Shown here: one piece after another, positions 25,285 through 35,602 of the stretch
Layout: each line of letters opens with the position of its first letter
How positions within the stretch are numbered: the stretch's first letter is position 1
NCBI RefSeq assembly: GCF_900129425.1
Contig: NZ_LT670817.1
Span: forward strand, 4,526,001-4,590,000
Length of the DNA stretch: 64,000 nt
Reading direction: 5' to 3'
From: Bradyrhizobium erythrophlei
Lineage (GTDB): Bacteria; Pseudomonadota; Alphaproteobacteria; Rhizobiales; Xanthobacteraceae
Notes under the pieces: model-generated
Database searches by the model: none
What the model was told of the DNA's origin: nothing
Seen by the model: only the letters and a program-made list of their open reading frames with translations
Made by a program: the position numbers and the translations under genes

Positions 25285-27600
25285 CTACACGATCAGCACG
25301 TCATGCGCGGTCAGCGGGGTCATGACACCGGCCAGCGTGATGGACGCATCGTGACCGAGGTCGATGACCGTATCATGACCGACGACTTGGACAGCGAGAT
25401 GCGCAAAATCAACGGCCACGTTCGAGGCGAGCTGAAGAATGTCGTGGCCGGCGGCATCTCCGGACTTGAAATTATTGATGATGTCGTGCCCGGAGACCTG
25501 ATTGAAGACGAAGGTGTCCCCACCTGCGCTGTTGATGACGTCGTTTGCCGTCGTCGAAGTCAATGTGACACCGGAGACATAGGCCGTCATGGTATGCGAA
25601 CCATCGTTGTTGTCGAAAGTGGTCATGATCCTGTGTCCCGATGCGTCCGTCACGTCATGTCGCGCTGTATAGGCTTGACCCGTGATATCGTAAGTATCCA
25701 CAGTCTTGATGCCGCTGGCGTCGACGGTCTGCTTCAGGAGCAGCGATCCGTCGGCGCGATAGTCTTCGATCAGCACGCTATGCCCCGATGAATCGTCGAC
25801 TGTGTGCTGCGAGGTATAATCCTTGCCGACGATGTCGTAGCTGTAGATGTCGCGCGAACCGTCGGCATGCCGGAGCGTCTCGGTCGTCAGGGTATCGTCC
25901 GCAGCGTAGATGGATTGGACATAAGATCCATCCTTTTGCGTCACCGTTTCCTCGGTAACGTGGCCGGCGCTGTCATATTGGTCCAGCGTGCTGACCACGC
26001 CGGACTCGACGGTCTGCTTCAGGAGCATGGATCCATCCGCGCGATAGTCTTCGATCAGCACGCTGTGCCCCGATGAATCGTCGACAGTATGCTGCGAACT
26101 GTAGTCCTTGCCGACAATGCCGTAGCTATAGATGTCGCGCGAACCGTCGGCATGCGCGAGCGTTTCGGTGACGAGACTACCGTCCGCGGCATAGGTGGAC
26201 TGGACATAGGATCCGTCCTTCTGCGTCACGGTTACCTCGATGGTGTGCCCGAGGCTGTCATACTGATCGACCGTCTTGATGCCACTGGCATCGACGGTCT
26301 GCTTCAGGATCAACGATCCGTCGGCGCGATAGTCTTCGATCGCTACGCTATGTCCCAATGAATCGCTGAGTGTATGCTGCGAGGTGTAGCCCTCGCCCAC
26401 AATGCCATAGTTGTAGATGTCGCGCGAGCCGTCGGCGTGCCGGATGGTCTCGCTGGTTTCGAGGCCCGACGCATTGAAGGTAAATTGATCGAACGAACCG
26501 TCGACATAACTCGTTGCGAACTGCGTGAGATGACCGGCGACGTCGTAGTCGGCGCGGACGACCGAGCCGTCGCCGTTGACTACTTGCGTGAAGGCGAGAC
26601 CGCCGGTCGCGGTCCCGTCGCCGTGGAAATATTGCGACACCACCGCCTCGGCCGGCTTTCCCATCACGGAATAGCCGGTGCTGGTATACTGGTTGTTGAG
26701 ATCCCATTGCCAGAGTTCGACGCCTTGCATCCAGCTGCCGCCTTCCGCCGTCCAGACCTGAAAGAAAGCCTTGTAGGCGTCCGCCTGCGCTGCCGGATCG
26801 GGGGTGCCGTTAATGGTCCATGACCCCGGCTGGATCGCGGTGCCATCGATGCTGCGATAGCCCATCTCCGTCATCAGGACCGGCTTGCCGTATTGCTCCG
26901 ACAGCGAATGGAGGAAATCGACCGGCGATTTGTGCTCGAACGCGGCCGCGTAATAGGGGTTGGTTGGCACCTCGTTCCAGGCGTTGACGAGGTCCTGCAC
27001 GGTCGGCGTACTGCTGGTCGTCAGCGGCGGATAGGTATTCACGCCGATGGTGTCGAGTTCGTCCCAGAAGCTGACCTTGGACGCCTCATCGGTCGCGGCG
27101 GCATAGGTCAGTTCGCCGTGGTAGACTTGGCGAACGGCCGCGATCAGATCGGTCCAGTAGCCGCGATATTGCGGACCCGACAGGCTACTCATCTCGTTGC
27201 CGATGGCGAAGGTCTCCACGCCACCGGCCTGCGCGATGGTGGCGAGATGCACGATTTCGGCCTCGTAGGAAGCAAAAAAAGCGCTGACGTCGGTCGGCGC
27301 CATGCTGGAGGTCGGAGTTCCGTCCAGCGGGGAGATCGCGGCCTTAAAGACCACCGATAGCCCCGCGGCATGCGCGGCCTGAAAGCCTGCCAGCAGACTT
27401 GCGTCACTTTCGGTTTTGGCAGGGTCGGCGATGACGGTGTCGGTAGTTCCGCTCTGGGTCCAGATACGGGCCGTCAGCTCGATCGAATTCGAACCCAGCG
27501 CCGCAATTGTGTGAAATGCCTGATCGGCCGACGCGCTGGAGAATTGCCCGTTCCACTCCGACAACGCGCCGAAGCCCTGAACCTCGAAGATATTTGCCAC
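25285..27600 (-). CDS. Probable type I-secreted clan GH-A glycoside hydrolase with YD-like tandem repeats
   Basis: A 771-residue protein in three parts. Residues 1-330 look like a TIM-barrel glycosidase of clan GH-A: AIGNEM has the Asn135-Glu136 pair expected for the acid/base and MTEMGYRS carries Glu245 as likely nucleophile; it resembles GH113/GH53-type enzymes. Residues about 345-690 are repeats with YDxxGH and HADGSRDIYxYxIVG motifs, a 95-residue unit repeated almost identically. The last 80 residues (GGDTFVFNQVSGHDIINNF to HDVLIV) match the C-terminus of RTX-like proteins exported by type I systems; no N-terminal signal is seen. Polysaccharide target unknown; no transporter is adjacent. 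Confidence 0.75.
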   Translation of the reverse strand: MANIFEVQGFGALSEWNGQFSSASADQAFHTIAALGSNSIELTARIWTQSGTTDTVIADPAKTESDASLLAGFQAAHAAGLSVVFKAAISPLDGTPTSSMAPTDVSAFFASYEAEIVHLATIAQAGGVETFAIGNEMSSLSGPQYRGYWTDLIAAVRQVYHGELTYAAATDEASKVSFWDELDTIGVNTYPPLTTSSTPTVQDLVNAWNEVPTNPYYAAAFEHKSPVDFLHSLSEQYGKPVLMTEMGYRSIDGTAIQPGSWTINGTPDPAAQADAYKAFFQVWTAEGGSWMQGVELWQWDLNNQYTSTGYSVMGKPAEAVVSQYFHGDGTATGGLAFTQVVNGDGSVVRADYDVAGHLTQFATSYVDGSFDQFTFNASGLETSETIRHADGSRDIYNYGIVGEGYTSQHTLSDSLGHSVAIEDYRADGSLILKQTVDASGIKTVDQYDSLGHTIEVTVTQKDGSYVQSTYAADGSLVTETLAHADGSRDIYSYGIVGKDYSSQHTVDDSSGHSVLIEDYRADGSMLLKQTVESGVVSTLDQYDSAGHVTEETVTQKDGSYVQSIYAADDTLTTETLRHADGSRDIYSYDIVGKDYTSQHTVDDSSGHSVLIEDYRADGSLLLKQTVDASGIKTVDTYDITGQAYTARHDVTDASGHRIMTTFDNNDGSHTMTAYVSGVTLTSTTANDVINSAGGDTFVFNQVSGHDIINNFKSGDAAGHDILQLASNVAVDFAHLAVQVVGHDTVIDLGHDASITLAGVMTPLTAHDVLIV
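25729..26462. repeat. In-gene tandem repeat, period 285 bp
   Basis: Identical landmarks CTGCTTCAGGA recur at 25729, 26014 and 26299, exactly 285 bases (95 codons) apart, with high nucleotide identity through the first two units and a partial third. A more diverged copy lies left of 25729. The near identity suggests recent duplication or gene conversion, and unit number could vary among strains. Confidence 0.85.
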
Positions 27601-27745
27601 ACCTGATCTCCGTCCATGTCCGACGGAAATCGGTCCGTCTTTGTCTGACGGTCGTCCCGATGCATTACGTTCTTCTTAAGAGAGGATCTGTTGCGCGCGA
27701 AAATTTCAGAGTCGTCTCAAATCCGCAAAATGCGCGCACCAAAGT

Positions 27746-27763
27746 TGTTCCGTATTCGGAACA
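27746..27763. promoter_or_regulatory. Perfect 7-bp palindrome upstream of the secreted hydrolase gene
   Basis: TGTTCCG-TATT-CGGAACA is a perfect inverted repeat about 145 bases before the hydrolase start at 27600 and 107 bases after the eno stop. It is a candidate operator for a dimeric regulator. The spacing differs from the direct-repeat LexA site seen at lexA. The rest of the 269-base gap (27601-27869) shows no gene. Confidence 0.4.
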
Positions 27764-27869
27764 CGCAACATATTCCAGGCGCAAACAAGCCGCGAATCCG
27801 ATCGCGTTCCGACAACGCGAACGGCACTCCATCTTGAAGCGCCGACGCGTGATGAAACTGCCGTTTGCT

Positions 27870-29153
<1,284 letters not shown>

Positions 29154-29288
29154 GGGTGCCTCTTTTGAAAATGCCGGGAATTTACTGGTTCGCGTTGCTT
29201 CTACAGTAACGCATCAGGGCGGAAAAGGCCGCGGCTTCGCGTGACGTTGATGTCACAATTGGCTAATAACGCGGCAGCGGAGATCATC

Positions 29289-29765
29289 ATGTCGAAAACG
29301 CCTGCCAAAGCCTCGAAACCGAAAGTCCTGCAGCTCGGCCGCGCCGTGGAATGGCCCCATACGCCCGAAGAGGCTCAGATCGACCGGGTGCCTAATCCGC
29401 AGCGGGATACGAACTACGTGGTGCGATTCACCGCGCCGGAATTCACCTCGCTCTGCCCGGTGACCGGCCAGCCGGATTTTGCTCATCTCGTGATCGACTA
29501 TGTGCCGGGGCAATGGCTGCTGGAATCGAAATCCCTGAAACTGTTTGTCGCGAGCTTCCGTAACCACGGGGCGTTCCATGAAGACTGCACGGTGGCGATC
29601 GGCAAAAGGATATCGGCGGAAATCAAGCCGAAATGGTTGCGCATCGGCGGTTACTGGTATCCGCGCGGCGGCATTCCGATCGACGTGTTCTGGCAGACCG
29701 GCAAATTGCCGAAAGGCATGTGGATCCCGGATCAGGGTGTCGCGCCGTACCGCGGGCGGGGCTAA
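29289..29765 (+). CDS. queF: 7-cyano-7-deazaguanine reductase (preQ0 reductase)
   Basis: A 158-residue unimodular QueF that reduces preQ0 to preQ1 with NADPH for queuosine in tRNA. Nucleophile Cys56 lies in SLCPVTGQPDF with Asp63, the family motif ESKSLKLF is at 79-86, and His97-Glu98 follow. A GGAG ribosome site seven bases before the ATG at 29289 favours this start over a longer in-frame one at 29241. Its TAA and the TAG of the convergent transporter share bases in CTAA. No preQ1 riboswitch is evident upstream. Confidence 0.95.
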   Translation: MSKTPAKASKPKVLQLGRAVEWPHTPEEAQIDRVPNPQRDTNYVVRFTAPEFTSLCPVTGQPDFAHLVIDYVPGQWLLESKSLKLFVASFRNHGAFHEDCTVAIGKRISAEIKPKWLRIGGYWYPRGGIPIDVFWQTGKLPKGMWIPDQGVAPYRGRG

Positions 29766-30988
29766 GGTTGAACGTTTGGCAGCATTGCCGCGTCCTTGGC
29801 TCTCGTTGGCCGCAGCAGCCGCGCGCAAGCCAGACCGAGCGCGACCATCACGGCCGCAGCCGTCAGCAAGGTCGAAATCTTGCCGACATTCTGGATGCCA
29901 AACCCGTAGGCGATCGGACCTACGGTCTGGCCCATGAAAAAGAAGAAGGAGTGCAGCGACAGCGCAGTGGCGCGGGCTTCCACCGATAGTTCGCTGGCGA
30001 ACACCTGCATGCATCCATGGATCATGTAAAAGCCCCAGCCCATGAACAGCAAGCTGAGGGTCTGGATTTTCCAGCCCGGCCCGAACGCGATGATAACGAG
30101 TTGCAGGCCGACCAGCGACGCGCCTGATATCATCATGCCGTTGACGCCAAGGCGCGGCAGGAACCGCGATACCGTCATGGTGTAGAACAAGCCGCCGACC
30201 GCAAAGCCCGCGATCGCGATCCCCGCGATCGTCAGGCTGGTTTCGCCGACATCGAACAGGAATGCCGCGAGATACGGAAACAATCCGAGCACGCAACAGC
30301 CTTCGATGAATACCGCGGCAAAGCAGAGCGCGTTCCGATTGGTGAAGATGGTGCGATAGCCGTGCCGGAGCATGCCGAGGTCCATCTTGACCGGCGTGCG
30401 CTTCAAGGCTTCGCCGCGGAAGCCCGATGTCACGGCAACCGACGCCACCACCGCCAGCGTGCCGAGCACGGCGAGCACGCCGCGCCAGCCTAGCAAATCG
30501 CCGATAATGCCCGACGCGGAGGCGCCGAGCAGATTGCCGGTCATGGAGCCCGCCAGCGTTCGTCCGATCGCGACTTGCCGCTTCTCGGGACCCACCAGAT
30601 CGCTGGTCAAGCCCAGCGCGATCGGAAATACGCCGCCGGAGCCGATGCCGGCGAGAATCCGGGACGCAAACAGAAGCGAGAACGACGTCGACATCGCGCC
30701 GAGGACGTTGGCCAACCCAAGCAGCACCAGGCAACCGATCATCAACCGCGCCTTGCCGAACAGATCCGCGGCCGCGCCCAGCACCGGCTGCACGATCGCA
30801 AAGGTGAAGGCGAACACCGACGCGAACCCCGCTGCGGTGGCGATGCTGACGCGGAAATCGCTGGCGACATACGGCAGCACCGGATCGAGCGCGCGCGCCG
30901 ACAGGCTCGCAGCGAAGGTCGCAAGCGCAATGATGTTGAGAGCCGGCGGCATGCGCTGCTGATGCGGCCGCAGTCCACCTTGCCGCAT
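29762..30988 (-). CDS. MFS transporter
   Basis: A 408-residue transporter of the major facilitator superfamily with about twelve hydrophobic segments; the loop after helix 2 reads GAAADLFGKARLMIG, a variant of the MFS A motif, and drug-efflux-like patterns follow. The ATG at 30988 overlaps the kdsA stop as ATGA, which argues for this start, though a second ATG twelve codons later is possible. Substrate unknown; the family includes arabinose and drug efflux proteins. It ends in a four-base overlap with convergent queF. Confidence 0.85.
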   Translation of the reverse strand: MRQGGLRPHQQRMPPALNIIALATFAASLSARALDPVLPYVASDFRVSIATAAGFASVFAFTFAIVQPVLGAAADLFGKARLMIGCLVLLGLANVLGAMSTSFSLLFASRILAGIGSGGVFPIALGLTSDLVGPEKRQVAIGRTLAGSMTGNLLGASASGIIGDLLGWRGVLAVLGTLAVVASVAVTSGFRGEALKRTPVKMDLGMLRHGYRTIFTNRNALCFAAVFIEGCCVLGLFPYLAAFLFDVGETSLTIAGIAIAGFAVGGLFYTMTVSRFLPRLGVNGMMISGASLVGLQLVIIAFGPGWKIQTLSLLFMGWGFYMIHGCMQVFASELSVEARATALSLHSFFFFMGQTVGPIAYGFGIQNVGKISTLLTAAAVMVALGLACARLLRPTRAKDAAMLPNVQP

Positions 30989-31851
30989 CAACGCGCTGCG
31001 TTCTTTTCGAGACTCTTGGCGAGCGCGTCGAACGCCATCAGCGTCCGCAGCAAACCTTCGAATTCGCGCAGCGGCACCATGTTGGGGCCGTCGGACGGCG
31101 CATGATCGGGATCGGGATGGGTTTCGATGAACACGCCGGCTACACCCACCGCGACCGCGGCCCGCGCCAGCACGGGAACAAATTCGCGCTCGCCGCCGGA
31201 CGAAGTGCCCTTGCCGCCCGGCTGCTGCACCGAATGGGTGGCGTCGAATACGACCGGCGCGCCGGTGGTGCGCGCCAGGATCGGCAGTGCCCGCATGTCC
31301 GACACCAGCGTGTTGTAGCCGAACGAGGCGCCACGCTCGGTGACCAGCACATTTGGATTGCCGGCGCCGGTGATCTTGGCGACGACATTGGCCATGTCCC
31401 ACGGCGCCAGAAACTGGCCCTTCTTGACGTTGACGACCTTGCCGGTCGCAGCCGCCGCCAGCAGCAGGTCAGTCTGCCGGCACAGGAACGCCGGGATCTG
31501 CAGCACGTCGACCGCCTGCGCCACCTCGGCGCATTGCGAGACCTCATGGACGTCCGTGAGAACCGGCAAGCCCAGTGACGAGCGAATCTCGGCAAAGATC
31601 GGCAGCGCCTGAGCCAGGCCGATGCCGCGCGCTGCGGACACGCTGGTGCGATTGGCCTTGTCGAAGGAGGTCTTGTAGACGAGGCCAATCCTGAGCCGTT
31701 CCGCGATCTCCTTCAGCGCGGAGGCGACTTCGAGCGCGTGCGCGCGGCTTTCGAGCTGGCACGGACCGGCGATGATCGAAATCGGCAAATCATTGCCGAA
31801 TTTGACCGATCCGGCGGCAGTGACGGGCGCAGCTGAAATGTTGGCGTTCAA
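30988..31851 (-). CDS. kdsA: 3-deoxy-8-phosphooctulonate synthase
   Basis: A 287-residue enzyme that condenses phosphoenolpyruvate with arabinose 5-phosphate to give KDO 8-phosphate for lipopolysaccharide inner core. Signatures are IAGPCQLESRAHALEVA near residue 26, YKTSFDKANRTS and TDVHE, with FDATHSVQQPGG further on. Length is standard. It is coupled by ATGA to the downstream transporter and lies in the pyrG-kdsA-eno neighbourhood conserved in the group. Confidence 0.97.
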   Translation of the reverse strand: MNANISAAPVTAAGSVKFGNDLPISIIAGPCQLESRAHALEVASALKEIAERLRIGLVYKTSFDKANRTSVSAARGIGLAQALPIFAEIRSSLGLPVLTDVHEVSQCAEVAQAVDVLQIPAFLCRQTDLLLAAAATGKVVNVKKGQFLAPWDMANVVAKITGAGNPNVLVTERGASFGYNTLVSDMRALPILARTTGAPVVFDATHSVQQPGGKGTSSGGEREFVPVLARAAVAVGVAGVFIETHPDPDHAPSDGPNMVPLREFEGLLRTLMAFDALAKSLEKNAAR

Positions 31852-31899
31852 GGCATTGTCCTTTTCCCGGCACGACCATGCCGGGCAGCGTCGACCGGA

Positions 31900-32775
31900 T
31901 CAACCCTGTTTGGGGGGCTCGAATATCAGGGTTGCGCCATGGGCGAAATCCGGCGGGATGACGAGGCGTCCGGCATGCCGTTGCGAGGCAATTTCGTTCT
32001 GCCGATGCAGAGCTTCGACCGGCGCGATGTCTGCGACCTCGAAGCGCAGCGCAGGGAGCGTCATCCCCTCGCCTGCTACCTCGGGCGAAATGCCGAACTG
32101 GCCGCGAAACGCGACCTGCTCCATGATTTCGATGTCGCCGTTTTCCGTGCGCGCCTTGACACCGATCGAGCTCGAATTCAGGTCGGTGACGCCGGTAAAC
32201 GCCTTCAGAAAGATATGATGATCGGCGGGATTGTCGGCGACCATGACCGCGCCGGGCACGGCTTTGGTGCCGTTGGCGTGGGTCTGGAAGGCCGGGTCCC
32301 AGAAATTTTCCGGGAAATGATGCTGGCACACTGCAAAGCGCAAATTCGGCGATGCCGGGTCTGAGGCAAAAGCCAGCGAGAACGCGAGCTTGACCGGCGT
32401 GCCGTCCGGCTTTGTCCCTTCGCGGCCGAAATCGAACACCTTGAAGCCGCCGATGCCGGCCGCCTCGAACGAACGTGCGTCGTCGGCCGCGTTGCTGCTG
32501 TTGAGGATCAGCATCGAGAATCCCTCGCGGTGAGCGAGAAAATCCTGGTTGAAGGCGCCGAACGAAAACGAGCGCGCGCCGTGCGGCACGATCTTCTCGG
32601 GTTCGGCGACTTCAAGAATTTCGATGTAGCAACGCTTCAACTGCACAATGCGGTTGTGGGTGCCCCATGCATGGCGGTTGCGCGCGCCGATGGTGAAGCC
32701 GGCGCGGCGATAGAATTCCGCCGCCGCGTCGAGATCGCGGACGGCGTGCACGATATGGTCAAGACCGTGAGGCAT
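31900..32775 (-). CDS. VOC family protein (glyoxalase-like domain)
   Basis: A 291-residue vicinal-oxygen-chelate-fold protein beginning MPHGLDHIVHAVRDLDAAAEFYRRAG, the usual first beta-alpha module with a metal-ligand type His. A second module is suggested around residues 160-260. Such proteins include dioxygenases, isomerases and resistance proteins; this glyoxalase-like group has no assigned reaction. It lies 30 bases after the NIPSNAP gene and 48 before kdsA on the same strand, so co-transcription is likely. Confidence 0.8.
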   Translation of the reverse strand: MPHGLDHIVHAVRDLDAAAEFYRRAGFTIGARNRHAWGTHNRIVQLKRCYIEILEVAEPEKIVPHGARSFSFGAFNQDFLAHREGFSMLILNSSNAADDARSFEAAGIGGFKVFDFGREGTKPDGTPVKLAFSLAFASDPASPNLRFAVCQHHFPENFWDPAFQTHANGTKAVPGAVMVADNPADHHIFLKAFTGVTDLNSSSIGVKARTENGDIEIMEQVAFRGQFGISPEVAGEGMTLPALRFEVADIAPVEALHRQNEIASQRHAGRLVIPPDFAHGATLIFEPPKQG

Positions 32776-32805
32776 CGGGCGAGACCGGAGCCATCCAACT
32801 GCCGT

Positions 32806-33144
32806 TCACTTCACCGATGAGAATGAAGTCGGCACCAGCAGCTGATTGACGATGTTGCCGACGATCTGGCCGTCCTCCTCGGTTTTTGCGCGCGCCGAGA
32901 TCCAGTCGGGATCGCTCTGGAATGCGTTCCATTTCTTTTCGCGCTCGGCCAGCGACTCCCAGGCCAGCATATAGGTCAGTTCCTGATTGGATTCGCCGAC
33001 CAGGGTGGTGAAGAAGCCGGCCTGCCGGATACCGTGCTTTTCCCACAGTTTCAGTGTGATGGTCTCAAAGCGCTTCATCAGCGCCGGCAGACGGCCCGGC
33101 AGACAGCGATAGACGCGGGTTTCGTAAATCATGATTTCCTCCAT
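32806..33144 (-). CDS. NIPSNAP family protein
   Basis: A 112-residue protein with the NIPSNAP ferredoxin-like alpha/beta pattern, from MIYETRVYRCLPGRLPALMKRF to LTYMLAWESLAEREKKWNAF. Family members are small and often of unknown function. An in-frame ATG four codons in (MIYETR) preceded by GGAGGAAATC is an equally good or better start, at 33132. It lies between pyrG (146 bases upstream) and the VOC gene (30 bases downstream). Confidence 0.85.
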   Translation of the reverse strand: MEEIMIYETRVYRCLPGRLPALMKRFETITLKLWEKHGIRQAGFFTTLVGESNQELTYMLAWESLAEREKKWNAFQSDPDWISARAKTEEDGQIVGNIVNQLLVPTSFSSVK

Positions 33145-33290
33145 TTTCTTGCGCGGCGTTTATAGCGGCTGGCTGGGGAATTGTCTTGGCCGGATCAAGC
33201 ACGCCCTGCGGCGTGAAGCGCATGACTAACCGTCATCGTCATCGCGGAGGGCAACGACAGACTCACAACGATCAAGGCCGGCCAGCAGTT

Positions 33291-34922
33291 CTATACCAGC
33301 CGGCTCTGCACCACCGCCGCCTGCACGAACGACGCGAACAGCGGATGCGGTTCAAACGGACGTGATTTCAGTTCGGGATGGAATTGCACCCCGATGAACC
33401 AGGGATGGTCCTCGTATTCGACGATCTCCGGCAGCACGCCATCGGGTGACAGGCCCGAAAAACGCAGGCCGTGCTGCTCGAGCCGGTCCTTGTAGGCGGT
33501 ATTGACCTCATAGCGGTGGCGGTGGCGCTCCGAAATCTCGGTGGCGCCGCGATACACCTCCGACACCCGGCTGCCGCGCTTGAGCACCGCGGGATAGGCG
33601 CCAAGGCGCATGGTGCCGCCGAGATCTCCGGCCTTTGTTCGTTTCTCCAGCTCATTGCCGCGCAACCATTCCGTCATCAGGCCAACCAGCGGTTCCCGTG
33701 TCGGCCCAAACTCGGTGGAATTCGCCTCCTCGATGCCGACCAGATTGCGTGCGGCCTCGATCACCGCCATCTGCATCCCGAAGCAGATGCCGAAATAGGG
33801 CACGTTCCGCTCGCGGGCGAACTGTGCCGCACGGATCTTGCCTTCCGCGCCGCGCTGGCCGAAGCCGCCGGGGACCAGGATGCCGTTGACGTGTTCGAGG
33901 AACGGCGCGGGATCCTCGTTCTCGAATACCTCGCTCTCGATCCAGTCGAGATTGACCTTCACCTTGTTGGCGATGCCGCCATGCGACAACGCCTCGATCA
34001 GCGATTTGTAGGCGTCCTTCATGCCGGTGTATTTTCCGACGATGGCGATGGTCACCGCGCCCTCGGGATTGTGCACCCGCTCGTTAATGACGTGCCAGCT
34101 TTGCAACGCCGGTGGCACTTTCGGCACGACGCCGAATGCCGCGAGCACCTCGTCGTCGAGCCCGGCGGCGTGATAGGCCTCGGGCACCGCGTAGATGTTG
34201 TCGACGTCGCGCGCCTCGATGACGGCGCTTTCGCGCACATTGCAAAACAGGCCGAGCTTGCGTCGTTCCTCCTTCGGGATTGGCCGGTCGGTGCGGCACA
34301 ACAGGATATCCGGCTGGATGCCGATCGAGCGCAACTCCTTGACCGAGTGCTGGGTCGGCTTTGTCTTTAGTTCGCCCGCACTGGGGATGAAGGGCAATAA
34401 CGTCAGATGAATATAGATGGCATGATCGCGCGGCAGATCGTTCTTGATCTGCCGGATCGCCTCGAAGAACGGCAGGCCCTCGATGTCTCCGACGGTGCCG
34501 CCGATTTCGCACAACACGAAGTCGAACTCGTCGTTGCTGTCGAGGATGAAATCCTTGATCGCATTGGTGACGTGCGGGATCACCTGGATGGTGGCGCCGA
34601 GATAATCGCCGCGCCGCTCCTTGGTGAGAATGTCCTGGTAGATGCGACCGGTGGTGATGTTGTCGGCCTTGGTGGCGGGACGCCCCGTGAAGCGCTCATA
34701 GTGACCGAGGTCGAGATCGGTCTCGGCGCCATCGTCGGTCACGAACACTTCGCCGTGCTGGTATGGCGACATCGTTCCGGGGTCAAGATTGAGATAGGGG
34801 TCGAGCTTGCGAAGCCGAACCTTGTAGCCCCGCGCCTGCAGCAGGGCACCGAGCGCCGCTGAAGCCAGACCTTTTCCGAGCGAGGAAACCACGCCGCCGG
34901 TGATGAAGATATACCGCGCCAT
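33291..34922 (-). CDS. pyrG: CTP synthase
   Basis: A 543-residue enzyme that aminates UTP to CTP with glutamine and ATP. The synthase domain starts with MARYIFITGGVVSSLGKG (P-loop). The class I glutamine amidotransferase domain has the nucleophile Cys380 in YFGICFGMQ and the His-Glu pair in GVQFHPELKSRP. Length is as expected. It follows secG after 166 bases that hold a strong hairpin, so it probably has its own promoter. Confidence 0.98.
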   Translation of the reverse strand: MARYIFITGGVVSSLGKGLASAALGALLQARGYKVRLRKLDPYLNLDPGTMSPYQHGEVFVTDDGAETDLDLGHYERFTGRPATKADNITTGRIYQDILTKERRGDYLGATIQVIPHVTNAIKDFILDSNDEFDFVLCEIGGTVGDIEGLPFFEAIRQIKNDLPRDHAIYIHLTLLPFIPSAGELKTKPTQHSVKELRSIGIQPDILLCRTDRPIPKEERRKLGLFCNVRESAVIEARDVDNIYAVPEAYHAAGLDDEVLAAFGVVPKVPPALQSWHVINERVHNPEGAVTIAIVGKYTGMKDAYKSLIEALSHGGIANKVKVNLDWIESEVFENEDPAPFLEHVNGILVPGGFGQRGAEGKIRAAQFARERNVPYFGICFGMQMAVIEAARNLVGIEEANSTEFGPTREPLVGLMTEWLRGNELEKRTKAGDLGGTMRLGAYPAVLKRGSRVSEVYRGATEISERHRHRYEVNTAYKDRLEQHGLRFSGLSPDGVLPEIVEYEDHPWFIGVQFHPELKSRPFEPHPLFASFVQAAVVQSRLV

Positions 34923-35049
34923 GGGGCTTAACCTTTAAGGCTGCCGGCGCGATTCGCCAAAACGAATCGCAAGCCGCAACAAACATTTTGCCAGGCTGTG
35001 GGTGGCCTGAAATTTAAAGTATTATCAGTGCGTTGATGGGGGGTTCTGA

Positions 35050-35075
35050 TGCAAGGCGGTAGCTGCCGTCTTGCA
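35050..35075. terminator. Hairpin between secG and pyrG
   Basis: TGCAAGGCGG and CCGTCTTGCA form a 10-bp stem with one G-T type mismatch and a 6-base loop, 13 bases beyond the secG stop. No T run follows on the minus strand, so it may be a partial terminator or RNA-stabilising structure. Confidence 0.45.
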
Positions 35076-35088
35076 TGGCCACCCTGCT

Positions 35089-35475
35089 TTATTGCGAACG
35101 CGGCGCTTGCGGGCCCGATGGGGCCGGCTGGTTCTGCTGCTGCTCGTCGGACTTCTTCAGCGAGTCAAGCAGGCCACCGCTGGTCGGCGGAGCAACCGGC
35201 GTTGCCCCATTTGCCGGCTGCGACTGCGTGGCCGGAATGATCGAACTCGGCTTGCGGTCGTAGCTCGCAAGCCAGGACAGGAACAGGCTGGTCGCGAAGA
35301 AGCCGACCGCGAGCACGGCCGTCGTGCGTGTCAGCAGATTGGCGGTGCCGCGGCTCGACATGAACCCGGCGCCGCCGCCGACGCCCAGGCCGCCGCCTTC
35401 GGATTTCTGCAGCAATACGGTTGCGATCAGCGTCGCAACGATCATCAGGTGGACTACGATAATGACAGTCTGCAT
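35089..35475 (-). CDS. secG: Preprotein translocase subunit SecG
   Basis: A 128-residue SecG with two membrane segments at about 2-22 and 53-71, joined by the conserved loop LLQKSEGGGLGVGGGAGFMS. The C-terminal third is a Pro/Gln/Ser-rich tail typical of alphaproteobacterial SecG. It assists the SecYEG channel. The tpiA-secG-pyrG order is conserved in many alphaproteobacteria. Confidence 0.93.
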   Translation of the reverse strand: MQTVIIVVHLMIVATLIATVLLQKSEGGGLGVGGGAGFMSSRGTANLLTRTTAVLAVGFFATSLFLSWLASYDRKPSSIIPATQSQPANGATPVAPPTSGGLLDSLKKSDEQQQNQPAPSGPQAPRSQ

Positions 35476-35602
35476 CTCTACCTTCCGTCACAATCCCAAA
35501 ACACGGGCGTCCGGCTGCACATGGGGCTTGCGGGGTTTGAAGTGGCGCGGTGTTACACGATCGGACGGGGCATTGTCACCCCCGGGATCAGCTTGCCGTT
35601 AG

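Noticed and set aside
29154..29288. preQ1 riboswitch before queF
   Set aside because: The region lacks the small preQ1 stem and A-rich tail; only a TGAC/GTCA palindrome is visible.
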